Source: JAWKWA01 sp041397765 (GTDB lineage: Bacteria > Pseudomonadota > Alphaproteobacteria > Rhizobiales > Hyphomicrobiaceae). From it: DNA of 64,000 nt. The notes under the pieces were generated by a model. The model did no database searches and was not told where the DNA came from. It was given only the letters and a program-made list of their open reading frames with translations. This document shows, piece by piece, positions 7,234 to 16,108 of this stretch. The stretch is taken from positions 1 through 64,000 of the forward strand of contig JAWKWA010000007.1 of the NCBI GenBank assembly GCA_041397765.1, given 5' to 3'. Numbering within the stretch: position 1 is the stretch's first letter; every line of letters starts with the position of its first letter. The translations under genes and the position numbers were made by a program.

Positions 7234-9813
7234 TCAGGCGCCGGTCGGCGCACGCCGGCGGATAGCCGAGATGTTGAGCCGCGCGAGATGAGAACGCAGG
7301 CGCGACTGGCGGTCGGCGAGGGCGACCAGCGAACGGGCGATCGCATAGGAGATGGCATAGGCGAGGACGAAATGCAGCGCGCGGCCGGCCGGCGCGGCGG
7401 CGACCAGCAGCGAGATGACGATCGGGTGCGCGAGGTAGAGATACATCGACGAGCGGCCGATCTCGAGGGCGAGGCGGGCGACCGGCCCCGGCAGGGGGAT
7501 GCGGTCGACGAGCGTCAAGGCGAGCACGGCGGCCGACAGGATGGCGAGGATCGAGCCGGTCGTGCTCCAGACGAAAGCCAGATCGAGGGCTGCGACGGCG
7601 AGCACGGCGGCGCGGGTCCGGTGGTCGCGGGCATGGAAGATCGCCCAGCCGAGCGCGACGAGCTGGAGCGCAAAGAGCGGATGCCTGAGGCGCAGGTCGC
7701 CGAGATGGGCGCCAAGGCCGCTCGCCTCGCCGAGCACGGCGAGCCCGAGGACGAGGACGAGGCCCGAGGACAGCGGCCGGCGGCCGATCGCACGGCGAAG
7801 CCGCGCGCTGGCGAAGAGCAGGGAAACGAGAAGCAGGATCTGCACGTAGAGGCAGACGAACCAGTAGGGCGTGATGCCGCGGGGATGGATGTCCTGATCG
7901 AAATTGCCGAGCAGCAGCAGCCATTCGGGATCGACCGGCTGCATGAGGTGATGCATGCCGGTCAGGATCAGGTAGTAGGCGGCGAGGATCGGCAGCAGCA
8001 TGGTCTCGATGACGCGGCCGGTCTCGCCGGCGAGCAAGCGCGCCTTCTGGAAGCGGGCGAGCGAGAAGCCGGTGAGGACGAGCAGGATGTGGGCGCCGCC
8101 GGCGGTCGGGAGCTGGGTGGCGTGCAGCGCGATCACCGAGCTGATGGCGGCGACGCGCAGGAGGACGTCCATGGCAACGGCGGTGAAGCGCTGGCGGCGG
8201 GCCGGCTCGAGGGCGGCGAGATCGACGATGGGCATCGTCTCCCAGCCGGCCGGCGCCGCGCCGAGGCGATCGGCGAGGAAGATCTGGATCTCGAGGAAGG
8301 CGAGGCTGTCGCCGCCGAGCTCGGCGAAGCTCAGCGAGGTGTCGATCTCCTCGGTGCGCAAGGCCGCCTGCAGCGCCTCGACGAGGTCGGCGGGCGGTGA
8401 CGCCGGCTCGGGTCGCGTCGCGCCGGCGATCGCCTGCAGCGTCCGGTAGTCGACCTTGCCGGATGAGAGCAGCGGCACCTCGGCGATCGGCAGGACGGCG
8501 AAGGTCTCGGGCGTCAGGCCGTAATGGGCGATCAGCCGCCGGGCGAGGGCGGGCGGATCGATGTCGCCGGTCGCGAGGACGGTGATGCCCTCGTCGTCGC
8601 CGACGGCATAGGCAGCGACACCCTCGGCGCTGAGCCGCGTCTCGATCTCGTCGAGGCTGATGCGCAGGCCGAACAGCTTCACGAAGCGGCTGAGGCGGCC
8701 GACGATGCGGGCATAGCCGTTGGGCAGCCATTCGGCGACATCGCCGGTCGCCAGCCGGGCAGGGCCGAGGGGGAGCGCGAGACCCGCCCGGTCGACCGCA
8801 TAGCCCATCATCACGTTGGGGCCTTCGTAGACGAGCTCGCCAGCGATGCCAGGCGCGGTCACGGGCCTGCCGTCCGCGCCGACGATTTCGAGGCGGCCGC
8901 CGGGTATGGCGCGGCCGATCGCGCCGGCATGACGCTCGACATCCTCGGGCGGCAGATAGGCGATGCGCGGCGAGGCCTCGGTCTGGCCGTACATGACAAA
9001 GAGCCGCCAGCCGTCGCGCCGGCCGAGCGCGGCGAAGCGGCGGATCATCGGCTCCGAGAGGCGGCCGCCGGCCTGGGTGATGGTTCTGAGGCCGTAAAGT
9101 CGGCGATCGGCGAAGCCGCGGCTCTCGAGCAGCTCGAACTGGAAGGGAACGAGGGCGAGCGAGGTCGCGCCATTGCGCTCGAAGATCTCGTAGAAGCGCT
9201 CATCGACGAGTGAGGCTTCGGTCAGCACCAGCGAAGCGCCCATCGCCAGATGGGTGTTCAGCACGGACATGCCGTAGGAATAGTGGAAGGAGAGCGTGGT
9301 GATGGCGCGCTCGGTCTCGTCGATGCCGAGATATTCGGCGATCGAGCGGGCATTGGCCTCGATGTTCTGCCGCGACAGGCGGACGAGCTTTGGCGCGCCG
9401 GTGGTGCCGGAGGTGGAGAGCAGGACGGCGAGCTGGGGATGCATGGCCGCCGGCTCGGGGCTGAAGGGCGTGATCTGCAACCCGGTGCCATCGGCCCCAG
9501 CCGTCACGACGAGGTTCGGGCGATAGGTGTCGCGGATGCGCGGGTCGGCCGCGGTCGCTCCCTCGGCGGCGAGGATGACCGGCCAGCCGGCGCGCAAGGC
9601 GCCGAGATAGGCGGCGATCGCGGCGGGCGTGCTCGCGGTCTCGATCAGGACGAGCGGGCGCTCGATGCCGGTGGGCAGCCGGCCAAGCGCCTCGGTCGAA
9701 AAGTCGTCGGCGAGGGCGGCAAGCGCGCGATAGGCGACGACGGTGCCGTCGGCCTCGATCAAGGCCGGGCGGTCGCCAAAGCTCTCCAGCCTGTCGGCAA
9801 AAATCGTCGCCAT
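7234..9813 (-). CDS. Fusion: AMP-dependent acyl ligase - acyl carrier domain - membrane acyltransferase (AT3)
   Basis: An 859-residue three-domain protein. Residues 1-460 form an ANL adenylation domain: STSGTTGAPK (135-142), YGQTE (275-279), TGD (356-358), GRLSRFVKLFGLRI, and the catalytic C-terminal Lys in SSGKVDY (Lys453). Residues 475-520 are a carrier domain with the phosphopantetheine Ser in LGGDSL (Ser503). Residues 545-840 are an AT3-type membrane acyltransferase with multiple helices and the R-X10-H motif (Arg553, His564). It could activate an acid, hold it as a thioester and pass it across the membrane to an acceptor. Start at 9813 is where ANL-like sequence begins. Divergent from another AT3 gene 84 bp away. 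Substrate unknown. Confidence 0.85.
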   Translation of the reverse strand: MATIFADRLESFGDRPALIEADGTVVAYRALAALADDFSTEALGRLPTGIERPLVLIETASTPAAIAAYLGALRAGWPVILAAEGATAADPRIRDTYRPNLVVTAGADGTGLQITPFSPEPAAMHPQLAVLLSTSGTTGAPKLVRLSRQNIEANARSIAEYLGIDETERAITTLSFHYSYGMSVLNTHLAMGASLVLTEASLVDERFYEIFERNGATSLALVPFQFELLESRGFADRRLYGLRTITQAGGRLSEPMIRRFAALGRRDGWRLFVMYGQTEASPRIAYLPPEDVERHAGAIGRAIPGGRLEIVGADGRPVTAPGIAGELVYEGPNVMMGYAVDRAGLALPLGPARLATGDVAEWLPNGYARIVGRLSRFVKLFGLRISLDEIETRLSAEGVAAYAVGDDEGITVLATGDIDPPALARRLIAHYGLTPETFAVLPIAEVPLLSSGKVDYRTLQAIAGATRPEPASPPADLVEALQAALRTEEIDTSLSFAELGGDSLAFLEIQIFLADRLGAAPAGWETMPIVDLAALEPARRQRFTAVAMDVLLRVAAISSVIALHATQLPTAGGAHILLVLTGFSLARFQKARLLAGETGRVIETMLLPILAAYYLILTGMHHLMQPVDPEWLLLLGNFDQDIHPRGITPYWFVCLYVQILLLVSLLFASARLRRAIGRRPLSSGLVLVLGLAVLGEASGLGAHLGDLRLRHPLFALQLVALGWAIFHARDHRTRAAVLAVAALDLAFVWSTTGSILAILSAAVLALTLVDRIPLPGPVARLALEIGRSSMYLYLAHPIVISLLVAAAPAGRALHFVLAYAISYAIARSLVALADRQSRLRSHLARLNISAIRRRAPTGA

Positions 9814-9897
9814 CGGCGCCACCCGAACCGCCTGCCCTTGCCCCGTCGCGGCGAATCTCGGAAGCTCGTCCGATCGGCGAGCACACGAGATCCTGCC

Positions 9898-10920
9898 ATG
9901 ATGAGCCTCGGCCCCGGACAATTCCGCGTGCTGCTGGCGCTCGCGGTCGTCCTCAGCCATCTGTCCAACTACGAGGTCGGCCGCCCGGCCGTGTTCGCGT
10001 TCTTCACGCTCAGCGGCTTCTGGGTCATGCGGATGTATGACGAGAAGTACCGCGGGGCGGGCGGCGCCCCCATCTTCTATATCTCGCGATTGTTAAGGAT
10101 CTGGTTGCCGTTCGCGGTGGCCTATCTGGGCTTTCTCACGATCAAGAGCGCCGGTTTCGGCGAAGGCGGGGCGGGCGCGCTCGTCTCGCTGCCGATCCTC
10201 GGCATCGCGACGAGCCATGTCGACGTGCTCGGCGTCTCCTGGTCGCTCGACATCGAATTGCAGTTCTACCTGCTGGTGCCGGCGATCTGGCTGCTGCTCG
10301 AGCGCCACGGCGGCGACGTGGCCCGGGGAGCCGGGGGCCGCCGCGCGGTTCCCGTGCTATGGCCGATGCTTGCGGCCATCGCCCTCGCCGTGCCCGGATG
10401 GTGGCTGATCCTGCGCCATGACGTCACCACCGTGCTCGCCTTCCTGCCGAGCTTTGCCGCCGGCATCCTCCTCTGGCGCAGCGACTGGCGGCCGGGCTGG
10501 CGTACGGCCATGCTCTCGGTCGCGGTCTTCCTCGGCATCGGCGGGCTCGTCTGGCTCCAGCCGGACTGGCGCGGGCTCATGCTCAAGGATGTCGAGACGA
10601 CGCTGCACGAGGACCTGTTCGGCATCGCCTGGATGTTGGCCCTCGTGCCCTTCATCGCCTACAACGTGCACCGGCCGAGCAGCCGTCTCGACCAGCACCT
10701 CGGCAACTATTCCTATGCGCTCTACATCACGCACTGGCCGGTCATCTGGCTGTCGCGGCGGCTGATCGCGGGAGATGGCGCCGGGCTCGACCGGCGTGTG
10801 CTGACGGTTGCGGCGATCCTCGCCGTGTCGGTCGCCTTCTATGTGATCGTCGACCGGAACTGCGAGCGGCTGCGCCAGTGGCTGATCCGCTCGAGGCGGC
10901 CTCTCCGCCAGGCGGCCTGA
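9898..10920 (+). CDS. Acyltransferase 3 (OafA/NolL-like) membrane protein
   Basis: A 340-residue polytopic membrane protein of the acyltransferase 3 family, which O-acylates cell-surface glycans or lipids. The N-terminal helix holds the R-X10-H motif (Arg10, His21, in RVLLALAVVLSHLS). Later segments include VSWSLDIELQFYLLVPAIWLLL and GNYSYALYITHWPVIWL, both characteristic of the family. Tandem ATGs at 9898 and 9901 are both possible; the frame upstream is antisense to the ligase fusion. The head-to-head arrangement with an AMP-ligase/carrier/AT3 fusion suggests a shared pathway. Confidence 0.85.
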   Translation: MMSLGPGQFRVLLALAVVLSHLSNYEVGRPAVFAFFTLSGFWVMRMYDEKYRGAGGAPIFYISRLLRIWLPFAVAYLGFLTIKSAGFGEGGAGALVSLPILGIATSHVDVLGVSWSLDIELQFYLLVPAIWLLLERHGGDVARGAGGRRAVPVLWPMLAAIALAVPGWWLILRHDVTTVLAFLPSFAAGILLWRSDWRPGWRTAMLSVAVFLGIGGLVWLQPDWRGLMLKDVETTLHEDLFGIAWMLALVPFIAYNVHRPSSRLDQHLGNYSYALYITHWPVIWLSRRLIAGDGAGLDRRVLTVAAILAVSVAFYVIVDRNCERLRQWLIRSRRPLRQAA

Positions 10921-11126
10921 GCCGAAGCGAGCCCCGCAGGCCGGGCGCGGGCGGGACGTGACGTCGCAGCGGGAACGGCAGAGGCCGAGCGCGGTTCGTC
11001 TGAAAGATGCGGCTTGCCGGCGGAGGGACCGGCACTCAGGGGGACCGGCGTTGTCGCGCCGAAGCCGAAGTGTTGCGGCTCCCCTCTCGCCGGCCCCTTC
11101 CCGACGATTACCCACCAGGTAAGACC

Positions 11127-12248
11127 ATGACCGACACGCAAGACTTGAGAGGGCGGTTCGGCACCGTCGCACTCGTGCTGCAAGGGGGCGGTGCACTCGG
11201 CGCCTATCAGTGCGGGGTCTACGAGGCGCTGAGCCGGGCGGGCTGCGAGCCCGATTGGCTGTCGGGCATCTCGATCGGCTCGATCAATGCCGCCATCATC
11301 GCCGGCAATCCGCCGGGCCGGCGGGTGGAGGCGCTGCGGCGCTTCTGGGAGCAGGTCACAGAGCCGTTCGCCTGGCCGGCGCCCGAGCTCGGCGACGACG
11401 CGCGGCGCCTCTTCAACTCGGCCAGCGCCAGCCACTCGCTGATCGCCGGCCAGCCGGGCTTCTTCGTGCCGCGCATTCCCCCGGCGATCGTCCGGCCGCA
11501 CGGGGCTGTGGGCGCCAACAGCGTCTACGACACCTCGCCGCTCAAGAGCACGCTGGAGACGCTGGTCGACTTCGAACGCGTCAATCGGGGCGAGCCGCGG
11601 CTGTCGCTCGGCGCCGTCAATGTGCGCAGCGGCAACTTCGCCTATTTCGACAGCGCCCTGCAGAGGATCGGGCCGCTGCACGTGATGGCGAGCGGCGCGC
11701 TGCCGCCCGGCTTTCCGCCGATCGAGATCGACGGCGAGATGTACTGGGACGGCGGCCTCGTCTCCAACACGCCGCTCGTGCATGTGCTCGACGGCGACAT
11801 GGCCAACGACACGCTGGTGTTCCAGCTCGACCTGTTCAATGCGCGCGGCGAGGTGCCGGGCGATCTCATGGAGGCGGAGGAGCGGCGCAAGCACATCGTC
11901 TTCTCGAGCCGAACGAGGCTCAACACCGATCTCTTCCGCGAGCGCCACAGGCTGCAACAGGCGATCGCGACGCTCCATGACCGGCTGCCGGAGGAGGTTC
12001 GCCAGGAGGAGGCGGTGAAGCGGGTCGCCGCGCTCGGCCGGTCCTATGCGGTGGCGATCGTGCATCTCATCTATCGCCGCCGGTCCTATGAGGGACAGGC
12101 GATCGACTACGACTTCTCGCGCGCCGCGATGGAAGAGCATTGGCGGGCCGGCTTCGACGATGCCACGCGGACGATCGGCCAGCCGCACTGGCTGCAGCCG
12201 TTCGATGCGGCGGAGGGCATCAAGGTGTTCGACCTGACACGGGTCTGA
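11127..12248 (+). CDS. Patatin-like phospholipase with DUF3734-type C-terminus
   Basis: A 373-residue patatin-family hydrolase. The oxyanion loop GGGALGAYQCG, nucleophile elbow GISIGS and catalytic Asp in DGGLVSN form the expected Ser-Asp dyad. The C-terminal ~170 residues (from about EEVRQEEAVKRV, ending FDLTRV) match the DUF3734 region common in rhizobial homologues. ATG at 11127 (MTDTQDL) was preferred because upstream in-frame residues are Arg-rich and unlike the family. Likely cytoplasmic or membrane-associated lipase. Neighbours give no pathway. Confidence 0.88.
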   Translation: MTDTQDLRGRFGTVALVLQGGGALGAYQCGVYEALSRAGCEPDWLSGISIGSINAAIIAGNPPGRRVEALRRFWEQVTEPFAWPAPELGDDARRLFNSASASHSLIAGQPGFFVPRIPPAIVRPHGAVGANSVYDTSPLKSTLETLVDFERVNRGEPRLSLGAVNVRSGNFAYFDSALQRIGPLHVMASGALPPGFPPIEIDGEMYWDGGLVSNTPLVHVLDGDMANDTLVFQLDLFNARGEVPGDLMEAEERRKHIVFSSRTRLNTDLFRERHRLQQAIATLHDRLPEEVRQEEAVKRVAALGRSYAVAIVHLIYRRRSYEGQAIDYDFSRAAMEEHWRAGFDDATRTIGQPHWLQPFDAAEGIKVFDLTRV

Positions 12249-12315
12249 AGCGCCGGGGGCTCCCATCGCAGCGGACCGGCCCTGCCGATCCGCTCGTCCT
12301 CGCGGGGGGCGCGGC

Positions 12316-13722
12316 TCAGCCGGGTACGGCGAGCTGGAACACCTGGCTGCCGCGGCGGATGTCGAGCCGCCACAGGCGCTGGGGTCTGGCGATGACGCGC
12401 TCGAGCTCGTCGATCGAGTTGATGCGCGAGCGTCCGACCCTCAGGATGACGTCGCCGGCCCTCAGGCCGAGCCCTTGCGCGATCGAGCCGGTGTCGACAT
12501 GGACGACGACGACGCCGGCGAGGTTCTCCGAGCCGAGCTCGGAGGCGAGCGATTTCGATACCTCGGCGACGCGCGAGCCGTCGAAGGGGTTCGGCCCATG
12601 GATGGCGCGCTGCTCGGCGGCGGCGAGCGCGGGCGCCTCCTTCAGCGGCAGGTCGAGCGCGACCGGCTTGCCGTCGCGGATGACGGCGAGCTTGGCGGTG
12701 CCGCCGACCTCGCTGGTGCGCAGGCGGTAGGAGAGGGCGCCCGGGTCCTCGATCTCGTGATCGGCGAAGCCAATGACGATGTCCTTCTCCTCGACACCGG
12801 CCTCGCGCGCGGGACCGTCGGGATAGACCTCGGCGACGAAGGCGCCGGTCACGCGGTCGAGCCCGAGCGCCGCCGCCATCTCGCGCGTCACCGGCTCGAG
12901 TCGGGCGCCGAACCAGGGCCGCTTGATGACCCGGCCGGAGACCGCCTGCTCGACGAAGGGCTTCACCAGATTGGCGGGGATGGCGAAGCCGATGCCCTGG
13001 GAGCCGCCCGAGCGCGACACGATGGCGGTGTTGAGGCCGATCAGCCGGCCCTGCATGTCGACGAGGGCGCCGCCGGAATTGCCGGGATTGATGGCGGCGT
13101 CGGTCTGGATGAAATACTGGCTGCCGACCTTGCCGATGCTGGTGCGGGCAAGCGCGGAGACGATGCCGCTCGTCACCGTCTGGCCGACGCCGAACGGATT
13201 GCCGATCGCAAGGACCAGATCGCCGACCTCGACCACGTCGGAATCGGCGAATTCGAGATAGGGGAAGGTGACGCCGTCGGCGACGATGCGCAGCACCGCG
13301 AGATCGGCCTTGCGGTCGCCGAGGATGAGCTTGGCGTCGAACTCGCGCTTGTCGGCGAGCGCCACCTTGATCTCGGCATCCTCGCCGCCGGCGATGACAT
13401 GGGCATTGGTCACGACGAGGCCATCGGCGCTGACGATGACGCCCGAGCCGAGCGAGTTCTCCATGCGCTCGCGCGGAATGCCGAGGCTGTCGCCGAAGAA
13501 CTCGCGCAGGATCGGATCGGAGAAGGGCGAGACGAGCTGCTTGACCCGTCGCCGCACATAGACGTTGACGACGGCCGGGGAGGCCCGCTTGACGATCGGG
13601 GCATAGGAGAGGGTCACCTCGCCGGCGCCCGAAGGTACCACCCGGACGTCCTCGGCCGATGCGGGCCGGGCGAGGCCCAAGAGAAGCGCAAGAAGGAGAC
13701 CCGTCAAACCCAACAGCCGCAT
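12316..13722 (-). CDS. Periplasmic Do-family serine protease (DegP/DegQ-like)
   Basis: A 468-residue HtrA protease/chaperone. A cleavable signal peptide (MRLLGLTGLLLALLLGLARPASA) directs it to the periplasm. The catalytic triad is visible: His in TNAHVI, Asp in KADLAVL, Ser in PGNSGGAL. Two PDZ domains follow (starting about FGARLEPVTREMA and NLAGVVVVHVDTGS). The Q-linker insertion after KQLVSPFSDPIL is short, so oligomer type cannot be told. Likely role is degradation of misfolded envelope proteins. Monocistronic, convergent with the patatin gene (67 bp between stops). Confidence 0.92.
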   Translation of the reverse strand: MRLLGLTGLLLALLLGLARPASAEDVRVVPSGAGEVTLSYAPIVKRASPAVVNVYVRRRVKQLVSPFSDPILREFFGDSLGIPRERMENSLGSGVIVSADGLVVTNAHVIAGGEDAEIKVALADKREFDAKLILGDRKADLAVLRIVADGVTFPYLEFADSDVVEVGDLVLAIGNPFGVGQTVTSGIVSALARTSIGKVGSQYFIQTDAAINPGNSGGALVDMQGRLIGLNTAIVSRSGGSQGIGFAIPANLVKPFVEQAVSGRVIKRPWFGARLEPVTREMAAALGLDRVTGAFVAEVYPDGPAREAGVEEKDIVIGFADHEIEDPGALSYRLRTSEVGGTAKLAVIRDGKPVALDLPLKEAPALAAAEQRAIHGPNPFDGSRVAEVSKSLASELGSENLAGVVVVHVDTGSIAQGLGLRAGDVILRVGRSRINSIDELERVIARPQRLWRLDIRRGSQVFQLAVPG

Positions 13723-13872
13723 CGCCCGCTCGCCTTTCCCGCTCGTCGTCCATCTCGACGTCCCGGCCGTGCCGGACGCATCGTTCGCCCGGCTTCTAGA
13801 GCCTTTTTCGGTCCATTGGAATGACGGAACGGCGGGCGAGGCGCGGCGCAGTTGCGCGGGGCCGGTCTTTCA

Positions 13873-14313
13873 TCAGCGCCGGTCGAGCTTGGTCGAGAGG
13901 ATGATGTGGGACTCGGTCCTCAGCACGCCGCGCGTCACGCCGATGCGGTCGAGCACCCGATCGACGGCGCCAGCGTCGGCGACGCGGATCATGGCGACCA
14001 TGTCGTACTTGCCGGACACGCTCATCAGTGTCTCGATCTCGGGAAAACGCCTGAGTGCCGCCGTCACCTCGACGGTCAGGCGCGGCTCGACCGAGAGGGT
14101 GACGAGGGCGCGAATGCCCTCCGGCCGGTTGCCGGCGAGGCGGACGTCGTAGCCGGCGATGACGCCGGTCTCCTCCAGGCGGCGCAGGCGATCCTGCACG
14201 GTCGTGCGCGAAAGCCCGAGCTTGCGGGCGAGGCTCGCCACCGGCTCGCGAGCGTTGGCCTTCAGGAGCGCGATCAGCGCCTCGTCCTTGTCGGTCGGGG
14301 TCGGGCGGGCCAT
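13873..14313 (-). CDS. Lrp/AsnC-family transcriptional regulator
   Basis: A 146-residue regulator. The N-terminal winged helix-turn-helix is seen in NAREPVASLARKLGLSRTTVQDRLRRLEETGVI and the C-terminal RAM ligand-binding domain follows (ALVTLSVEPRL, TLMSVSGKYDMVAMIRV). It is divergent from the ornithine decarboxylase gene, with three near-identical half-palindromic sites at 20-bp spacing in the shared upstream region. It therefore probably senses an amino acid and controls itself and the decarboxylase. Confidence 0.88.
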   Translation of the reverse strand: MARPTPTDKDEALIALLKANAREPVASLARKLGLSRTTVQDRLRRLEETGVIAGYDVRLAGNRPEGIRALVTLSVEPRLTVEVTAALRRFPEIETLMSVSGKYDMVAMIRVADAGAVDRVLDRIGVTRGVLRTESHIILSTKLDRR

Positions 14314-14421
14314 CGGCGGAACCGTCGTCGTTCAGGGGCTCGGCATGGCGTCGGCGCGGGAGAGGCCGGGCAGACTACGCCGTCTCGGGTCTGCGCCGGC
14401 GGGCCCATCTTCGGCAGTCTA

Positions 14422-14474
14422 ACGGAAATTCCGTCGATTCGCCGGAAATTGCGGGTGCTGCCGTCACATTGCGG
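14422..14474. promoter_or_regulatory. Candidate Lrp/AsnC operator array, three sites at 20-bp steps
   Basis: Site 1 is ACGGAAATTCCGT (14422-14434, a dyad with 6-bp arms). Site 2 is CCGGAAATTGCGG (14442-14454). Site 3 (14462-14474, CGTCACATTGCGG) matches site 2 at 9 of 13 positions. The starts are exactly 20 bp apart, two helical turns, as suits an oligomeric Lrp-type protein binding one DNA face. The array lies in the divergent promoter region between the regulator and the decarboxylase. Confidence 0.55.
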
Positions 14475-14541
14475 GATGGGGTCCGACAGATGCCGCGGCG
14501 ATAGTCAGATGACGCCGCCACGCTGACGAGGACTTCAGCCC

Positions 14542-15760
14542 ATGTCGCATCTTGCCGCCCGCCACGCCGCACTCCGCTCGGGCCTGCGTTTCGACTGCGA
14601 GCGCCAGCGCTTTGCCGATGCGGCCGCGATGGTGGCGGAGACGCTGCCCGACCGCCCGGTGTTCTGCTTCTCGCCCGCCGCCCTTGCCGAGCGTGCGCAG
14701 GTCTTTCTCGCGGGCTTTCCCGGCGAGGTCGCCTATGCGGTCAAAGCGAACCCCTCGCCCGCGGTCATCCGCACGCTCTACGAGGCGGGGATCGGCGTGT
14801 TCGACGTCGCCTCGCTGGAGGAGATCGAGCGGGTGCGCGCGCTCGCCCCTCACGCGGTCCTGCACTACCACAACCCCGTCAAGTCGCGTGCCGAGATCGA
14901 GCGGGCGTTCCGCGAGCACGGCGTCAGGCGCTTTGCGGTCGATTCGATCGAGGAACTGGAGAAGATCGCCGGGATCGTCGGGGCCGAGGCGGCCGGCACC
15001 GAGATCGTCGTGCGCTTCCGCCTCGCCAAGGCGGGGGCCTCGGTCCACGACTTCGCCAGCAAGTTCGGCGCGGGCGAGGACGAGGCCGCGGCGCTGCTCG
15101 GCAATGCGGCGGCGCTCGGCTTTGCGTGCGGCCTCACCTTCCATCCCGGCTCGGCCTGCGTCGATCCGCAGGCCTATGTCCGCCATATCGAGGCGGCGGG
15201 GCGGATCGCGGCCGAGGCCGGGGTCGCCCCGGCCATCCTCAATGTCGGCGGCGGCTTCCCCGTCGCCTATGCCGAGCTCGCCGCCCCGGCGCTCGAGGGC
15301 TTTTTCACGACGATCGGCGCGGCCTTCGAGCGCGGTGTTCGCCGGGCCGTCTCGCCCGCATCTGGAGTGCGAGCCGGGCCGTGGCCTCGTCGCCATCTCG
15401 ACCTCGCTCGTCGCGCGGGTCAAGCTCGTCAAGCGGGCGAGTGGCGAGGTCTATCTCAACGACGGCATCTATGGCGGGTTGCTCGAGTGGTCGCAGGCGC
15501 GCGCGCTGCGTCCGGCGCACCGGGTGATGCGGGTCGGGGGCACGGCACCGGCGGGCGAGGTCGGCCAGTTCACGGTCTATGGCCCGACCTGCGATCCGCT
15601 CGATGTGCTGCCGGGCGGCCTCGTGCTGCCGGTCGACATCGCCGAGGGCGACTATGTCGAGCTCGGACCGCTCGGCGCCTATGGCGTGGCGACGGCGACG
15701 CGCTTCAACGGCTATGGCGCGGCGGAGACCGTCGAGGTCGACCATGTGCTCGGCGCCTGA
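14542..15760 (+). pseudogene. Type III PLP-dependent decarboxylase (ornithine decarboxylase-like), frameshifted
   Basis: Fold-type III decarboxylase similar to ornithine/lysine decarboxylases of polyamine synthesis. The first frame (14542 to about 15340) has the PLP Lys in VAYAVKANPSP, the substrate-side HPGSACVDPQAY and the phosphate loop NVGGGFPVAY. The second frame (from about 15350, one base later) has LECEPGRGLVA, the catalytic Cys in YGPTCDPLDVL and the terminal TRFNGYG. Removing one base between 15331 and 15365 restores a 405-codon protein. All catalytic parts are intact, so this may be a sequencing error or a very recent inactivation. Confidence 0.8.
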
Positions 15761-15772
15761 CCGGGCTACCGC

Positions 15773-16066
15773 TCAGGGCAGGCTCTCGACGATCCGCCGG
15801 TAGTCGGCGGCCGGGAACGCCCGGAGCACCAGGGGATCGACATAGCCGTCGGCCCGGGCGGTGAGGAGATAGCGCATCATGCTCTCCTCGCTCGGCATCT
15901 CGAACACCTGGACGAGATCGTAGGCTCCCATCGTCAGATAGAAATCGGTCGAGCGGCCACCGAGCTTTTCGACGCGCTCGGCGCTGAGCCGCGCACGCTC
16001 GGTCGATCCCTTGATCTCCCTCAGGCCCTTCTCGGTGTAGCGCATCAGCGAAATGAAATGCGGCAT
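15773..16066 (-). CDS. GYD domain protein
   Basis: A 97-residue protein of the GYD family: LMRYTEKGLREIKGSTERA at the N-terminus and the name-giving region YLTMGAYDLVQVFEMP in the middle, then a conserved LRAFPAADYRRIVESLP end. These are small dimeric alpha/beta-barrel-like proteins of unknown function. It ends 13 bp from the decarboxylase stop on the opposite strand and is separated from the YcaQ-like gene by 42 bp, so it may be co-transcribed with that gene. Confidence 0.85.
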   Translation of the reverse strand: MPHFISLMRYTEKGLREIKGSTERARLSAERVEKLGGRSTDFYLTMGAYDLVQVFEMPSEESMMRYLLTARADGYVDPLVLRAFPAADYRRIVESLP

Positions 16067-16108
16067 GGTCGGTCGCTCCCTTCAGCGGCATCGGCAGGTC
16101 CGATGCGC

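Noticed and set aside
9250..9897. N-terminal extension of the acyltransferase at 9898
   Set aside because: It is antisense to the ligase domain of the fusion gene and lacks acyltransferase features; the family begins at MMSLGPGQFR.
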